From NCBI GenBank assembly GCA_951804985.1, contig OX638131.1, positions 38,037,544 through 38,101,543 of the forward strand: 64,000 nt of DNA, read 5' to 3'. Shown one piece after another: positions 1-15,000 of this stretch (positions within the stretch are counted from its first letter, which is position 1; the number at the start of each line of letters is the position of its first letter). The DNA comes from Dryomyza anilis. Its lineage: Eukaryota; Arthropoda; Insecta; Diptera; Dryomyzidae. Made by a program: the position numbers and the translations under genes. The notes under the pieces were generated by a model. It worked only from the letters and a program-made list of their open reading frames with translations, was not told where the DNA came from and did no database searches.

Positions 1-3000
1 GTAAATTTCATTTAATTCGATCGGTGGGATCTGGAATAATAAGGTTTTCAAAATCGATTTTCAAAATATTTCTTTAATTGGCCATAACTCCTAAACGGAG
101 CGTCCTAGAGGGTTGAAAGTAGGCGCTTTTTATAGATATTGAATGCATAATTTTTCACTTAATGCCAATATTTCTTTAATTGGCAATAACTCCTAAACGG
201 AGCGTCCTAGAGGGTTGAAAGTAGGCGCTTTTTATAGACATTGAATGCCTAATTTTTCACTGTAAATTTCATTTAATTCGATCGGTGGGATCTGGAATAA
301 TAAGGTTTTCAAAATCGATTTTCAAAATATTTCTTTAATTGGCCATAACTCCTAAACGGAGCGTCCTAGAGGGTTGAAAGTAGGCGCTTTTTATAGACAA
401 TGAATGCCTTATTTTTCACTGTAAATTTCATTTAATTCGATCGGTGGGATCTGGAATAATAAGGTTTTCAAAATCGATTTTCAAAATATTTCTTTAATTG
501 GCCATAACACCTAAACGGAGCGTCCTAGAGGGTTGAAAGTAGGCGCTTTTTATAGACATTGAATGCCTAATTTTTCACTGTAAATTTCATTTAATTCGAT
601 CGGTGGGATCTGGAATAATAAGGTTTTCAAAATCGATTTTCAAAATATTTCTTTAATCGGCCATAACTCCTAAACGGAGCGTCCTAGAGGGTTGACAGTA
701 GACGCTTTTTATAGACATTGAATGCCTAATTTTTCACTTAATGCCAATATTTCTTTAATTGGCCATAACTCCTAAACGGAGCGTCCTAGAGGGTTGAAAG
801 TAGGCGCTTTTTATAGATATTGAATGCCTAATTTTTCACTTAATGCCAATATTTCTTTAATTGGCCATAACTCCTAAACGGAGCGCCCTAGAGGGTTGAA
901 AGTAGGCGCTTTTTATAGACATTGAATGCCTAATTTTTCACTTTTTATAGACATTGAATGCCTAATTTTTCACTGTAAATTTCATTTAATTCGATCGGTG
1001 GAATCTGGAATAATAAGGTTTTCAAAATCGATTTTCAAAATATTTCTTTAATTGGCCATAACTCCTAAACGGAGCGTCCTAGAGGGTTGAAAGTAGGCGC
1101 TTTTTATAGACATTGAATGCCTAATTTTTCACTTAATGCCAATATTTCTTTAATTGGCCATAACTCCTAAACGGAGCGTCCTAGAGGGTTGAAAGTAGGC
1201 GCTTTTTATAGATATTGAATGCCTAATTTTTCACTTAATGACAATATTTCTTTAATGGGCCATAACTCCTAAACGTAGCGTCCTAGAGTGTTGAAAGTAT
1301 TTCACTGTAAATTTCATTTAATTCGATCGGTGGAATCTGGAATAATAAGGTTTTCAAAATCGATTTTCAAAATATTTCTTTAATTGGCCATAACTCCTAA
1401 ACGGAGCGTCCTAGAGGGTTGAAAGTAGGCGCTTTTTATAGATATTGAATGCCTAATTTTTCACTTAATGCCAATATTTCTTTAATTGGCCATAACTCCT
1501 AAACGGAGCGTCCTAGAGGGTTGAAAGTAGGCGCTTTTTATAGACATTGAATGCCTAATTTTTCACTGTAAATTTCATTTAATTCGATCGGTGGGATCTG
1601 GAATAATAAGGTTTTCAAAATCGATTTTTGAAAGTAGGCGCTTTTTATAGACATTGAATGCCTAATTTTTCACTGTAAATTTCATTTAATTCGATCGGTG
1701 GAATCTGGAATAATAAGGTTTTCAAAATCGATTTTCAAAATATTTCTTTAATTGGCCATAACTCCTAAACGGAGCGTCCTAGAGGGTTGAAAGTAGGCGC
1801 TTTTTATAGACATTGAATGCCTAATTTTTCACTGTAAATTTCATTTAATTCGATCGGTGGGATCTGGAATAATAAGGTTTTCAAAATCGATTTTCAAAAT
1901 ATTTCTTTAATCGGCCATAACTCCTAAACGGAGCGTCCTAGAGGGTTGACAGTAGACGCTTTTTATAGACATTGAATGCCTAATTTTTCACTTAATGCCA
2001 ATATTTCTTTAATTGGCCATAACTCCTAAACGGAGCGTCCTAGAGGGTTGAAAGTAGGCGCTTTTTATAGATATTGAATGCCTAATTTTTCACTTAATGA
2101 CAATATTTCTTTAATGGGCCATAACTCCTAAACGTAGCGTCCTAGAGTGTTGAAAGTATTTCACTGTAAATTTCATTTAATTCGATCGGTGGAATCTGGA
2201 ATAATAAGGTTTTCAAAATCGATTTTCAAAATATTTCTTTAATTGGCCATAACTCCTAAACGGAGCGTCCTAGAGGGTTGAAAGTAGGCGCTTTTTATAG
2301 ATATTGAATGCCTAATTTTTCACTTAATGCCAATATTTCTTTAATTGGCCATAACTCCTAAACGGAGCGTCCTAGAGGGTTGAAAGTAGGCGCTTTTTAT
2401 AGACATTGAATGCCTAATTTTTCACTGTAAATTTCATTTAATTCGATCGGTGGGTTCTAGAATAGTAAGGTTTTCAAAATCGATTTTCAAAATATTTCTT
2501 TAATTGGCCATAATTCCTAAACGGAGGGTCCTAGAGGGTTGAAAGTAGGCGCTTTTTATAGACATTGAATGCCAAATTTTTCACTGTAAATTTCATTTAA
2601 TTCGATCGGTGGGTTCTAGAATAATAAGGGTTTCAAAATCGATTTTCAGTAGGCGCATTTTATATACATTGAATGACTAATTTTTCACTGTAAGTTTCAT
2701 TTAATTCGATCGGTGGGATCTGGAATAATAAGGTTTTCAAAAACGATTTTCAAAATATTTCTTTAATTGGACATAACTCCAAAACGGAGCGTCCTAGAGG
2801 GTTGAAAGTAGGCGCTTTTTATAGACATTGAATGCCTAATTTTTCACTTAATGCCAATATTTCTTTAATTGGCCATAACTCCTAAACGGAGCGTCCTAGA
2901 GGGTTGAAAGTAGGCGCTTTTTATAGACATTGAATGCCTAATTTTTCACTTAATGCCAATATTTCTTTAATTGGCCATAACTCCTAAACGGAGCGTTCTA

Positions 3001-6000
3001 GATGGTTGAAAGTAGGCGCTTTTTATAGACATTGAATGCCTAATTTTTCACTTAATGCCAATATTTCTTTAATTGGCCATAACTCCTAAACGGAGCGTCC
3101 TAGAGGGTTGAAAGTAGGCGCTTTTTATAGACATTGAATGCCTAATTTTTCACTTAATGCCAATATTTTTTCACTGTAAATTTCATTTCATTCGATCGGT
3201 GGAATCTGGAATAATAAAGTTTTCAAAATAGATTTTCAAAATATTTCTTTAATTAGCGATTTTTATAGATATTGAATGCCTAATTTTTCACTTAATGCCA
3301 ATATTTCATTAATTGGCCATAACTCCTAAACGGAGCGTCCTAGAGGGTTGAAAGTAGGCGCTTTTTCTAGACATTGAATGCCTAATTTTTCACTGTAAAT
3401 TTCATTTAATTCGATCGGTGGAATCTGGAATAATAAGGTTTTCAAAATCGATTTTCAAAATATTTCTTTAATTGGCCATAACTCCTAAACGGAGCGTCCT
3501 AGAGGGTTGAAAGTAGGCGCTTTTTATAGATATTGAATGCCTAATTTTTCACTTAATGCCAATATTTCATTAATTGGCCATAACTCCAAAACGGAGCGTC
3601 CTAGAGGGTTGAAAGTAGGCGCTTTTTATAGATATTGAATGCCTAATTTTTCACTTTTTATAGACATTGAATGCCTAATTTTTCACTGTAAATTTCATTT
3701 AATTCGATCGGTGGAATCTGGAATAATAAGGTTTTCAAAATCGATTTTCAAAATATTTCTTTAATTGGCCATAACTCCTAAACGGAGCGTCCTAGAGGGT
3801 TGACAGTAGACGCTTTTTATAGACATTGAATGCCTAATTTTTCACTTAATGCCAATATTTCTTTAATTGGCCATAACTCCTAAACGGAGCGTCCTAGAGG
3901 GTTGAAAGTAGGCGCTTTTTATAGATATTGAATGCCTAATTTTTCACTTAATGACAATATTTCTTTAATGGGCCATAACTCCTAAACGTAGCGTCCTAGA
4001 GTGTTGAAAGTATTTCACTGTAAATTTCATTTAATTCGATCGGTGGAATCTGGAATAATAAGGTTTTCAAAATCGATTTTCAAAATATTTCTTTAATTGG
4101 CCATAACTCCTAAACGGAGCGTCCTAGAGGGTTGAAAGTAGGCGCTTTTTATAGATATTGAATGCCTAATTTTTCACTTAATGCCAATATTTCTTTAATT
4201 GGCCATAACTCCTAAACGTAGCGTCCTAGAGGGTTGAAAGTAGGCGCTTTTTATAGACATTGAATGCCTAATTTTTCACTGTAAATTTCATTTAATTCGA
4301 TCGGTGGGTTCTAGAATAGTAAGGTTTTCAAAATCGATTTTCAAAATATTTCTTTAATTGGCCATAATTCCTAAACGGAGCGTCCTAGAGGGTTGAAAGT
4401 AGGCGCTTTTTATAGACATTGAATGCCAAATTTTTCACTGTAAATTTCATTTAATTCGATCGGTGGGTTCTAGAATAATAAGGGTTTCAAAATCGATTTT
4501 CAGTAGGCGCATTTTATATACATTGAATGACTAATTTTTCACTGTAAGTTTCATTTAATTCGATCGGTGGGATCTGGAATAATAAGGTTTTCAAAAACGA
4601 TTTTCAAAATATTTCTTTAATTGGACATAACTCCTAAACGGAGCGTCCTAGAGGGTTGAAAGTAGGCGCTTTTTACAGATATTGAATGCCTAATTTTTCA
4701 CTTAATGCCAATATTTCTTTAATTGGCCATAACTCCTAAAAGGAGCGTCCTAGAGGGTTGAAAGAAGGCGCATTTTATATACATTGAATGACTAATATTT
4801 CACTGTAAGTTTCATTTAATTCGATCGGTGGGATCTGGAATAATAAGGTTTTCAAAAACGATTTTCAAAATATTTCTTTAATTGGACATAACTCCTAAAC
4901 GGAGCGTCCTAGAGGGTTGAAAGTAGGCGCTTTTTATAGACATTGAATGCCTAATTTTTCACTTAATGCCAATATTTCTTTAATTGGCCATAACTCCTAA
5001 ACGGAGCGTCCTAGAGGGTTGAAAGTAGGCGCTTTTTATAGACATTGAAAGCCTAATTTTTCACTGTAAATTTCATTTCATTCGATCGGTGGGATCTGGA
5101 ATAATAAGGTTTTCAAAATCGATTTTCAAAATATTTCTTTAATTGGCCATAACTCCTAAACGGAGCGTTCTAGAGGGTTGAAAGCCTAATTTTTCACTGT
5201 AAATTTCATTTCATTCGATCGGTGGGATCTGGAATAATAAGGTTTTCAAAATCGATTTTCAAAATATTTCTTTAATTGGCCATAACTCCTAAACGGAGCG
5301 TCCTAGAGGGTTGAAAGTAGGTGCTTTTTATAGACATTGAATGCCTAATTTTTCACTTAATGCCAATATTTCTTTAATTGGCCATAACTCCTAAACGGAG
5401 CGTTCTAGATGGTTGAAAGTAGGCGCTTTTTATAGATATTGAATGCCTAATTTTTCACTTAATGCCAATATTTCTTTAATTGGCCATAACTCCTAAACGG
5501 AGCGTCCTAGAGGGTTGAAAGTAGGCGATTTTATAGACATTGAATGCCTAATTTTTCACTGTAAATTTCATTTAATTCGATCGGTGGGATCTGGAATAAT
5601 AAGGTTTTCAAAATCGATTTTCAAAATATTTCTTTAATTGGCCATAACTACTAAACGGAGCGTCCTAGAGGGTTGAAAGTAGGCGCTTTTTATAGACATT
5701 GAATGCCTAATTTTTCACTGTAAGTTTCATTTAATTCGATCGGTGGGATCTGGAATAATAAGGTTTTCAAAATCGATTTTCAAAATATTTCTTTAATTGG
5801 CCATAACTCCTAAACGGAGCGTCCTAGAGGGTTGAAAGTAGGCGCTTTTTATAGACATTGAATGCCTAATTTTTCACTGTAAATTTCATTTAATTCGATC
5901 GGTGGGATCTGGAATAATAAGGTTTTCAAAATCGATTTTCAAAATATTTCTTTAATTGGCCATAACTACTAAACGGAGCGTCCTAGAGGGTTGAAAGTAG

Positions 6001-9000
6001 GCGCTTTTTATAGACATTGAATGCCTAATTTTTCACTTAATGCCAATATTTCTTTAATTGGCCATAACTCCTAAACGGAGCGTCCTAGAGGGTTGAAAGT
6101 AGGCGCTTTTTATAGACATTGAATGCCTAATTTTTCACTTAATGCCAATATTTCTTTAATTGGCCATAACTCCTAAACGGAGCATTCTAGATGGTTGAAA
6201 GTAGGCGCTTTTTATAGACATTGAATGCCTAATTTTTCACTTAATGCCAATATTTCTTTAATTGGCCATAACTACTAAACGGAGCGTCCTAGAGGGTTGA
6301 AAGTAGGCGCTTTTTATAGATATTGAATGCCTAATTTTTCACTTAATGACAATATTTCTTTAATGGGCCATAACTCCTAAACGTAGCGTCCTAGAGTGTT
6401 GAAAGTATTTCACTGTAAATTTCATTTAATTCGATCGGTGGAATCTGGAATAATAAGGTTTTCAAAATCGATTTTCAAAATATTTCTTTAATTGGCCATA
6501 ACTCCTAAACGGAGCGTCCTAGAGGGTTGAAAGTAGGCGCTTTTTATAGATATTGAATGCCTAATTTTTCACTTAATGCCAATATTTCTTTAATTGGCCA
6601 TAACTCCTAAACGGAGCGTCCTAGAGGGTTGAAAGTAGGCGCTTTTTATAGACATTGAATGCATAATTTTTCACTGTAAATTTCATTTCATTCGATCGGT
6701 GGAATCTGGAATAATAAGGTTTTCAAAATCGATTTTCAAAATATTTCTTTAATTGGCCATAACTCCTAAACGGAGCGTCCTAGAGGGTTGAAAGTAGGCG
6801 CTTTTTATAGACATTGAATGCCTAATTTTTCACTGTAAATTTCATTTAATTCGATCGGTGGGATCTGGAATAATAAGGTTTTCAAAATCGATTTTCAAAA
6901 TATTTCTTTAATTGGCCATAACTCCTAAACGGAGCGTCCTAGAGGGTTGAAAGTAGGCGATTTTTATAGATATTGAATGCCTAATTTTTCACTTAATGCC
7001 AATATTTCTTTAATTGGCCATAACTCCTAAACGGAGCGTCCTAGAGGGTTGAAAGTAGGCGCTTTTTATAGACATTGAATGCCTAATTTTTCACTGTAAA
7101 TTTCATTTAATTCGATCGGTGGGATCTGGAATAATAAGGTTTTCAAAATCGATTTTCAAAATATTTCTTTAATTGGCCATAACTCCTAAACGGAGCGTCC
7201 TAGAGGGTTGAAAGTAGGCGCTTTTTATAGATATTGAATGCCTAATTTTTCACTTAATGCCAATATTTCTTTAATTGGCCATAACTCCTAAACGGAGCGT
7301 CCTAGAGGGTTGAAAGTAGGCGCTTTTTATAGACATTGAATGCCTAATTTTTAACTGTAAATTTCATTTAATTCGATCGGTGGGATCTGGAATAATAAGG
7401 TTTTCAAAATCGATTTTCAAAATATTTCTTTAATTGGCCATAACTCCTAAACGGAGCGTCCTAGAGGGTTGAAAGTAGGCGCTTTTTATAGACATTGAAT
7501 GCCTAATTTTTCACTGTAAATTTCATTTAATTCGATCGGTGGGATCTGGAATAATAAGGTTTTCAAAATCGATTTTCAAAATATCTTTCTTTAATTGGCC
7601 ATAACTCCTAAACGGAGCGTCCTAGAGGGTTGAAAGTAGGCGCTTTTTATAGACATTGAATGCCTAATTTTTCACTTAATGCCAATATTTCTTTAATAGG
7701 CCATAACTCCTAAACGGAGCGTCCTAGAGGCGCTTATTATAGACATTGAATGCCTAATTTTTCACTGTAAATTTCATTTTATTCGATCGGTGGGATCTGG
7801 AATAATAAGGTTTTCAAAATCGATTTTCAAAATATTTCTTTAATTGGCCATAACTCCTAAACGGAGCGTCCTAGAGGGTTGAAAGTAGGCGCTTTTTATA
7901 GACATTGAATGCCTAATTTTTCACTGTAAATTTCATTTACATTTACATTTACAATAAGATTTTCAAAATCGATTTTCAAAATATTTCTTTAATTGGCCAT
8001 AACTCCTAAACGGAGCGTCCTAGAGGGTTGAAAGTAGGCGCTTTTTATAGACATTGAATGCCTAATTTTTCACTGTAAATTTCATTTCATTCGATCGGTG
8101 GAATCTGGAATAATAAGGTTTTCAAATCGATTTTCAAAATATTTCTTTAATTGGCCATAACTCCTAAACGGAGCGTCCTAGAGGGTTGAAAGTAGGCGCT
8201 TTTTATAGACATTGAATGCCTAATTTTTCACTGTAAATTTCATTTAATTCGATCGGTGGGATCTGGAATAATAAGGTTTTCAAAATCGATTTTCAAAATA
8301 TTTCTTTAATTGGCCATAACTCCTAAACGGAGCGTCCTAGAGGGTTGAAAGTAGGCGATTTTTATAGATATTGAATGCCTAATTTTTCACTTAATGCCAA
8401 TATTTCTTTAATTGGCCATAACTCCTAAACGGAGCGTCCTAGAGGGTTGAAAGTAGGCGCTTTTTATAGACATTGAATGCCTAATTTTTCACTGTAAATT
8501 TCATTTAATTCGATCGGTGGGATCTGGAATAATAAGGTTTTCAAAATCGATTTTCAAAATATTTCTTTAATTGGCCATAACTACTAAACGGAGCGTCCTA
8601 GAGGGTTGAAAGTAGGCGCTTTTTATAGACATTGAATGCCTAATTTTTCACTTAATGCCAATATTTCTTTAATTGGCCATAACTCCTAAACGGAGCGTCC
8701 TAGAGGGTTGAAAGTAGGCGCTTTTTATAGATATTGAATGCCTAATTTTTCACTTAATGCCAATATTTCTTTAATTGGCCATAACTCCTAAACGGAGCGT
8801 CCTAGAGGGTTGAAAGTAGGCGCTTTTTATAGACATTGAATGCCTAATTTTTAACTGTAAATTTCATTTAATTCGATCGGTGGGATCTGGAATAATAAGG
8901 TTTTCAAAATCGATTTTCAAAATATTTCTTTAATTGGCCATAACTCCTAAACGGAGCGTCCTAGAGGGTTGAAAGTAGGCGATTTTTATAGATATTGAAT

Positions 9001-12000
9001 GCCTAATTTTTCACTTAATGCCAATATTTCTTTAATTGGCCATAACTCCTAAACGGAGCGTCCTAGAGGGTTGAAAGTAGGCGCTTTTTATAGACATTGA
9101 ATGCCTAATTTTTCACTGTAAATTTCATTTAATTCGATCGGTGGGATCTGGAATAATAAGGTTTTCAAAATCGATTTTCAAAATATTTCTTTAATTGGCC
9201 ATAACTCCTAAACGGAGCGTCCTAGAGGGTTGAAAGTAGGCGCTTTTTATAGATATTGAATGCCTAATTTTTCACTTAATGCCAATATTTCTTTAATTGG
9301 CCATAACTCCTAAACGGAGCGTCCTAGAGGGTTGAAAGTAGGCGCTTTTTATAGACATTGAATGCCTAATTTTTAACTGTAAATTTCATTTAATTCGATC
9401 GGTGGGATCTGGAATAATAAGGTTTTCAAAATCGATTTTCAAAATATTTCTTTAATTGGCCATAACTCCTAAACGGAGCGTCCTAGAGGGTTGAAAGTAG
9501 GCGCTTTTTATAGACATTGAATGCCTAATTTTTCACTGTAAATTTCATTTAATTCGATCGGTGGGATCTGGAATAATAAGGTTTTCAAAATCGATTTTCA
9601 AAATATCTTTCTTTAATTGGCCATAACTCCTAAACGGAGCGTCCTAGAGGGTTGAAAGTAGGCGCTTTTTATAGACATTGAATGCCTAATTTTTCACTTA
9701 ATGCCAATATTTCTTTAATAGGCCATAACTCCTAAACGGAGCGTCCTAGAGGCGCTTATTATAGACATTGAATGCCTAATTTTTCACTGTAAATTTCATT
9801 TTATTCGATCGGTGGGATCTGGAATAATAAGGTTTTCAAAATCGATTTTCAAAATATTTCTTTAATTGGCCATAACTCCTAAACGGAGCGTCCTAGAGGG
9901 TTGAAAGTAGGCGCTTTTTATAGACATTGAATGCCTAATTTTTCACTGTAAATTTCATTTACATTTACATTTACAATAAGATTTTCAAAATCGATTTTCA
10001 AAATATTTCTTTAATTGGCCATAACTCCTAAACGGAGCGTCCTAGAGGGTTGAAAGTAGGCGCTTTTTATAGACATTGAATGCCTAATTTTTCACTGTAA
10101 ATTTCATTTCATTCGATCGGTGGAATCTGGAATAATAAGGTTTTCAAAATCGATTTTCAAAATATTTCTTTAATTGGCCATAACTCCTAAACGGAGCGTC
10201 CTAGAGGGTTGAAAGTAGGCGCTTTTTATAGACATTGAATGCCTAATTTTTCACTGTAAATTTCATTTAATTCGATCGGTGGGATCTGGAATAATAAGGT
10301 TTTCAAAATCGATTTTCAAAATATTTCTTTAATTGGCCATAACTCCTAAACGGAGCGTCCTAGAGGGTTGAAAGTAGGCGCTTTTTATAGACATTGAATG
10401 CCTAATTTTTCACTGTAAATTTCATTTAATTCGATCGGTGGAATCTGGAATAATAAGGTTTTCAAAATCGATTTTCAAAATATTTCTTTAATTGGCCATA
10501 ACTCCTAAACGGAGCGTCCTAGAGGGTTGAAAGTAGGCGCTTTTTATAGACATTGAATGCCTAATTTTTCACTGTAAATTTCATTTAATTCGATCGGTGG
10601 GATCTGGAATAATAAGGTTTTCAAAATCGATTTTTGAAAGTAGGCGCTTTTTATAGACATTGAATGCCTAATTTTTCACTGTAAATTTCATTTAATTCGA
10701 TCGGTGGAATCTGGAATAATAAGGTTTTCAAAATCGATTTTCAAAATATTTCTTTAATTGGCCATAACTCCTAAACGGAGCGTTCTAGAGGGTTGAAAGT
10801 AGGCGCTTTTTATAGACATTGAATGCCTAATTTTTCACTTAATGCCAATATTTCTTTAATTGGCCATAACTCCTAAACGGAGCGTCCTAGAGGGTTGAAA
10901 GTAGGCGCTTTTATAGACATTGAATGCCTAATTTTTCACTGTAAATTTCATTTAATTCGATCGGTGGGTTCTGGAATAATAAGGTTTTCAAAATCGATTT
11001 TCAAAATATTTCTTTAATTGGCCATAACTCCTAAACGGAGCGTCCTAGAGGGTTGAAAGTAGGCGCTTTTTATAGACATTGAATGCCTAATTTTTCACTG
11101 TAAATTGCATTTAATTCGATCGGTGGGATCTGGAATAATAAGGTTTTCAAAATCGATTTTCAAAATATTTCTTTAATTGGCCATAACTACTAAACGGAGC
11201 GTCCTAGAGGGTTGAAAGTAGGCGCTTTTTATAGACATTGAAAACCTAATTTTTCACTGTAAATTTCATTTCATTCGATCGGTGGGATCTGGAATAATAA
11301 GGTTTTCAAAAACGATTTTCAAAATATTTCTTTAATTGGACATAACTCCTAAACGGAGCGTCCTAGAGGGTTGAAAGTAGGCGCTTTTTACAGATATTGA
11401 ATGCCTAATTTTTCACTTAATGCCAATATTTCTTTAATTGGCCATAACTCCTAAAAGGAGCGTCCTAGAGGGTTGAAAGAAGGCGCATTTTATATACATT
11501 GAATGACTAATTTTTCACTGTAAGTTTCATTTAATTCGATCGGTGGGATCTGGAATAATAAGGTTTTCAAAAACGATTTTCAAAATATTTCTTTAATTGG
11601 ACATAACTCCTAAACGGAGCGTCCTAGAGGGTTGAAAGTAGGCGCTTTTTATAGACATTGAATGCCTAATTTTTCACTTAATGCCAATATTTCTTTAATT
11701 GGCCATAACTCCTAAACGGAGCGTTCTAGATGGTTGAAAGTAGGCGCTTTTTATAGACATTGAATGCCTAATTTTTCACTTAATGCCAATATTTCTTTAA
11801 TTGGCCATAACTCCTAAACGGAGCGTCCTAGAGGGTTGAAAGTAGGCGCTTTTTATAGACATTGAATGCCTAATTTTTCACTGTAAATTTCATTTCATTC
11901 GATCGGTGGAATCTGGAATAATAAGGTTTTCAAAATAGATTTTCAAAATATTTCTTTAATTGGCCATAACTCCTAAACGGAGCGTCCTAGAGGGTTGAAA

Positions 12001-15000
12001 GTAGGCGATTTTTATAGATATTGAATGCCTAATTTTTCACTTAATGCCAATATTTCTTTAATTGGCCATAACTCCTAAACGGAGCGTCCTAGAGGGTTGA
12101 AAGTAGGCGCTTTTTATAGACATTGAATGCCTAATTTTTCACTGTAAATTTCATTTAATTCGATCGGTGGAATCTGGAATAATAAGGTTTTCAAAATCGA
12201 TTTTCAAAATATTTCTTTAATTGGCCATAACTCCTAAACGGAGCGTCCTAGAGGGTTGAAAGTAGGCGCTTTTTATAGACATTGAATGCCTAATTTTTCA
12301 CTTAATGCCAATATTTCTTTAATTGGCCATAACTCACTGTAAATTTCATTTAATTCGATCGGTGGGTTCTGGAATAATAAGGTTTTCAAAATCGATTTTC
12401 AAAATATTTCTTTAATTGGCCATAACTCCTAAACGGAGCGTCCTAGAGGGTTGAAAGTAGGCGCTTTTTATAGACATTGAATGCCTAATTTTTCACTGTA
12501 AATTTCATTTAATTCGATCGGTGGAATCTGGAATAATAAGGTTTTCAAAATCGATTTTCAAAATATTTCTTTAATTGGCCATAACTCCTAAACGGAGCGT
12601 CCTAGAGGGTTGAAAGTAGGCGCTTTTTATAGACATTGAATGCCTAATTTTTCACTGTAAATTTCATTTAATTCGATCGGTGGGATCTGGAATAATAAGG
12701 TTTTCAAAATCGATTTTCAAAATATTTCTTTAATTGGCCATAACTCCTAAACGGAGCGTCCTAGAGGGTTGAAAGTAGGCGCTTTTTATAGACATTGAAT
12801 GCCTAATTTTTCACTTAATGCCAATATTTCTTTAATTGGCCATAACTCACTGTAAATTTCATTTAATTCGATCGGTGGGTTCTGGAATAATAAGGTTTTC
12901 AAAATCGATTTTCAAAATATTTCTTTAATTGGCCATAACTCCTAAACGGAGCGTCCTAGAGGGTTGAAAGTAGGCGCTTTTTATAGACATTGAATGCCTA
13001 ATTTTTCACTGTAAATTTCATTTAATTCGATCGGTGGGATCTGGAATAATAAGGTTTTCAAAATCGATTTTCAAAATATTTCTTTAATCGGCCATAACTC
13101 CTAAACGGAGCGTCCTAGAGGGTTGAAAGTAGGCGCTTTTTATAGATATTGAATGCCTAATTTTTCACTTAATGACAATATTTCTTTAATGGGCCATAAC
13201 TCCTAAACGTAGCGTCCTAGAGTGTTGAAAGTATTTCACTGTAAATTTCATTTAATTCGATCGGTGGAATCTGGAATAATAAGGTTTTCAAAATCGATTT
13301 TCAAAATATTTCTTTAATTGGCCATAACTCCTAAACGGAGCGTCCTAGAGGGTTGAAAGTAGGCGCTTTTTATAGATATTGAATGCCTAATTTTTCACTT
13401 AATGCCAATATTTCTTTAATTGGCCATAACTCCTAAACGGAGCGTCCTAGAGGGTTGAAAGTAGGCGCTTTTTATAGACATTGAATGCCTAATTTTTCAC
13501 TGTAAATTTCATTTAATGCGATCGGTGGGATCTGGAATAATAAGGTTTTCAAAATCGATTTTTGAAAGTAGGCGCTTTTTATAGACATTGAATGCCTAAT
13601 TTTTCACTGTAAATTTCATTTAATTCGATCGGTGGAATCTGGAATAATAAGGTTTTCAAAATCGATTTTCAAAATATTTCTTTAATTGGCCATAACTCCT
13701 AAACGGAGCGTCCTAGAGGGTTGAAAGTAGGCGCTTTTTATAGACATTGAATGCCTAATTTTTCACTTAATGCCAATATTTCTTTAATTGGCCATAACTC
13801 ACTGTAAATTTCATTTAATTCGATCGGTGGGTTCTGGAATAATAAGGTTTTCAAAATCGATTTTCAAAATATTTCTTTAATTGGCCATAACTCCTAAACG
13901 GAGCGTCCTAGAGGGTTGAAAGTAGGCGCTTTTTATAGACATTGAATGCCTAATTTTTCACTGTAAATTTCATTTCATTCGATCGGTGGGATCTGGAATA
14001 ATAAGGTTTTCAAAATCGATTTTCAAAATATTTCTTTAATTGGCCATAACTCCTAAACGGAGCATCCTAGAGGGTTGAAAGTAGGCGCTTTTTATAGACA
14101 TTGAATGCCTAATTTTTCACTGTAAATTTCATTTCATTCGATCGGTGGGATCTGGAATAATAAGGTTTCAAAATCGATTTTCAAAATATTTCTTTAATTG
14201 GCCATAACTCCTAAACGGAGCGTTCTAGAGGGTTGAAAGTAGGCGCTTTTTATAGACATTGAATGCCTAATTTTTCACTTAATGCCAATATTTCTTTAAT
14301 TGGCCATAACTCCTAAACGGAGCGTCCTAGAGGGTTGAAAGTAGGCGCTTTTATAGACATTGAATGCCTAATTTTTCACTGTAAATTTCATTTAATTCGA
14401 TCGGTGGGATCTGGAATAATAAGGTTTTCAAAATCGATTTTCAAAATATTTCTTTAATTGGCCATAACTACTAAACGGAGCGTCCTAGAGGGTTGAAAGT
14501 AGGCGCTTTTTATAGACATTGAATGCCTAATTTTTCACTTAATGCCAATATTTCTTTAATTGGCCATAACTCCTAAACGGAGCGTCCTAAAGGGTTGAAA
14601 GTAGGCGATTTTATAGACATTGAATGCCTAATTTTTCACTGTAAATTTCATTTAATTCGATCGGTGGGTTCTGGAATAATAAGGTTTTCAAAATCGATTT
14701 TCAAAATATTTCTTTAATTGGCCATAACTCCTAAACGGAGCGTCCTAGAGGGTTGAAAGTAGGCGCTTTTTATAGACATTGAATGCCTAATTTTTCACTG
14801 TAAGTTTCATTTAATTCGATCGGTGGGATCTGGAATAATAAGATTTTCAAAATCGATTTTCACAATATTTCTTTAATTGGCCATAACTCCTAAACGGAGC
14901 GTCCTAGAGGGTTGAAAGTAGGCGCTTTTTATAGACATTGAATGCCTAATTTTTCACTGTAAATTTCATTTAATTCGATCGGTGGGATCTGGAATAATAA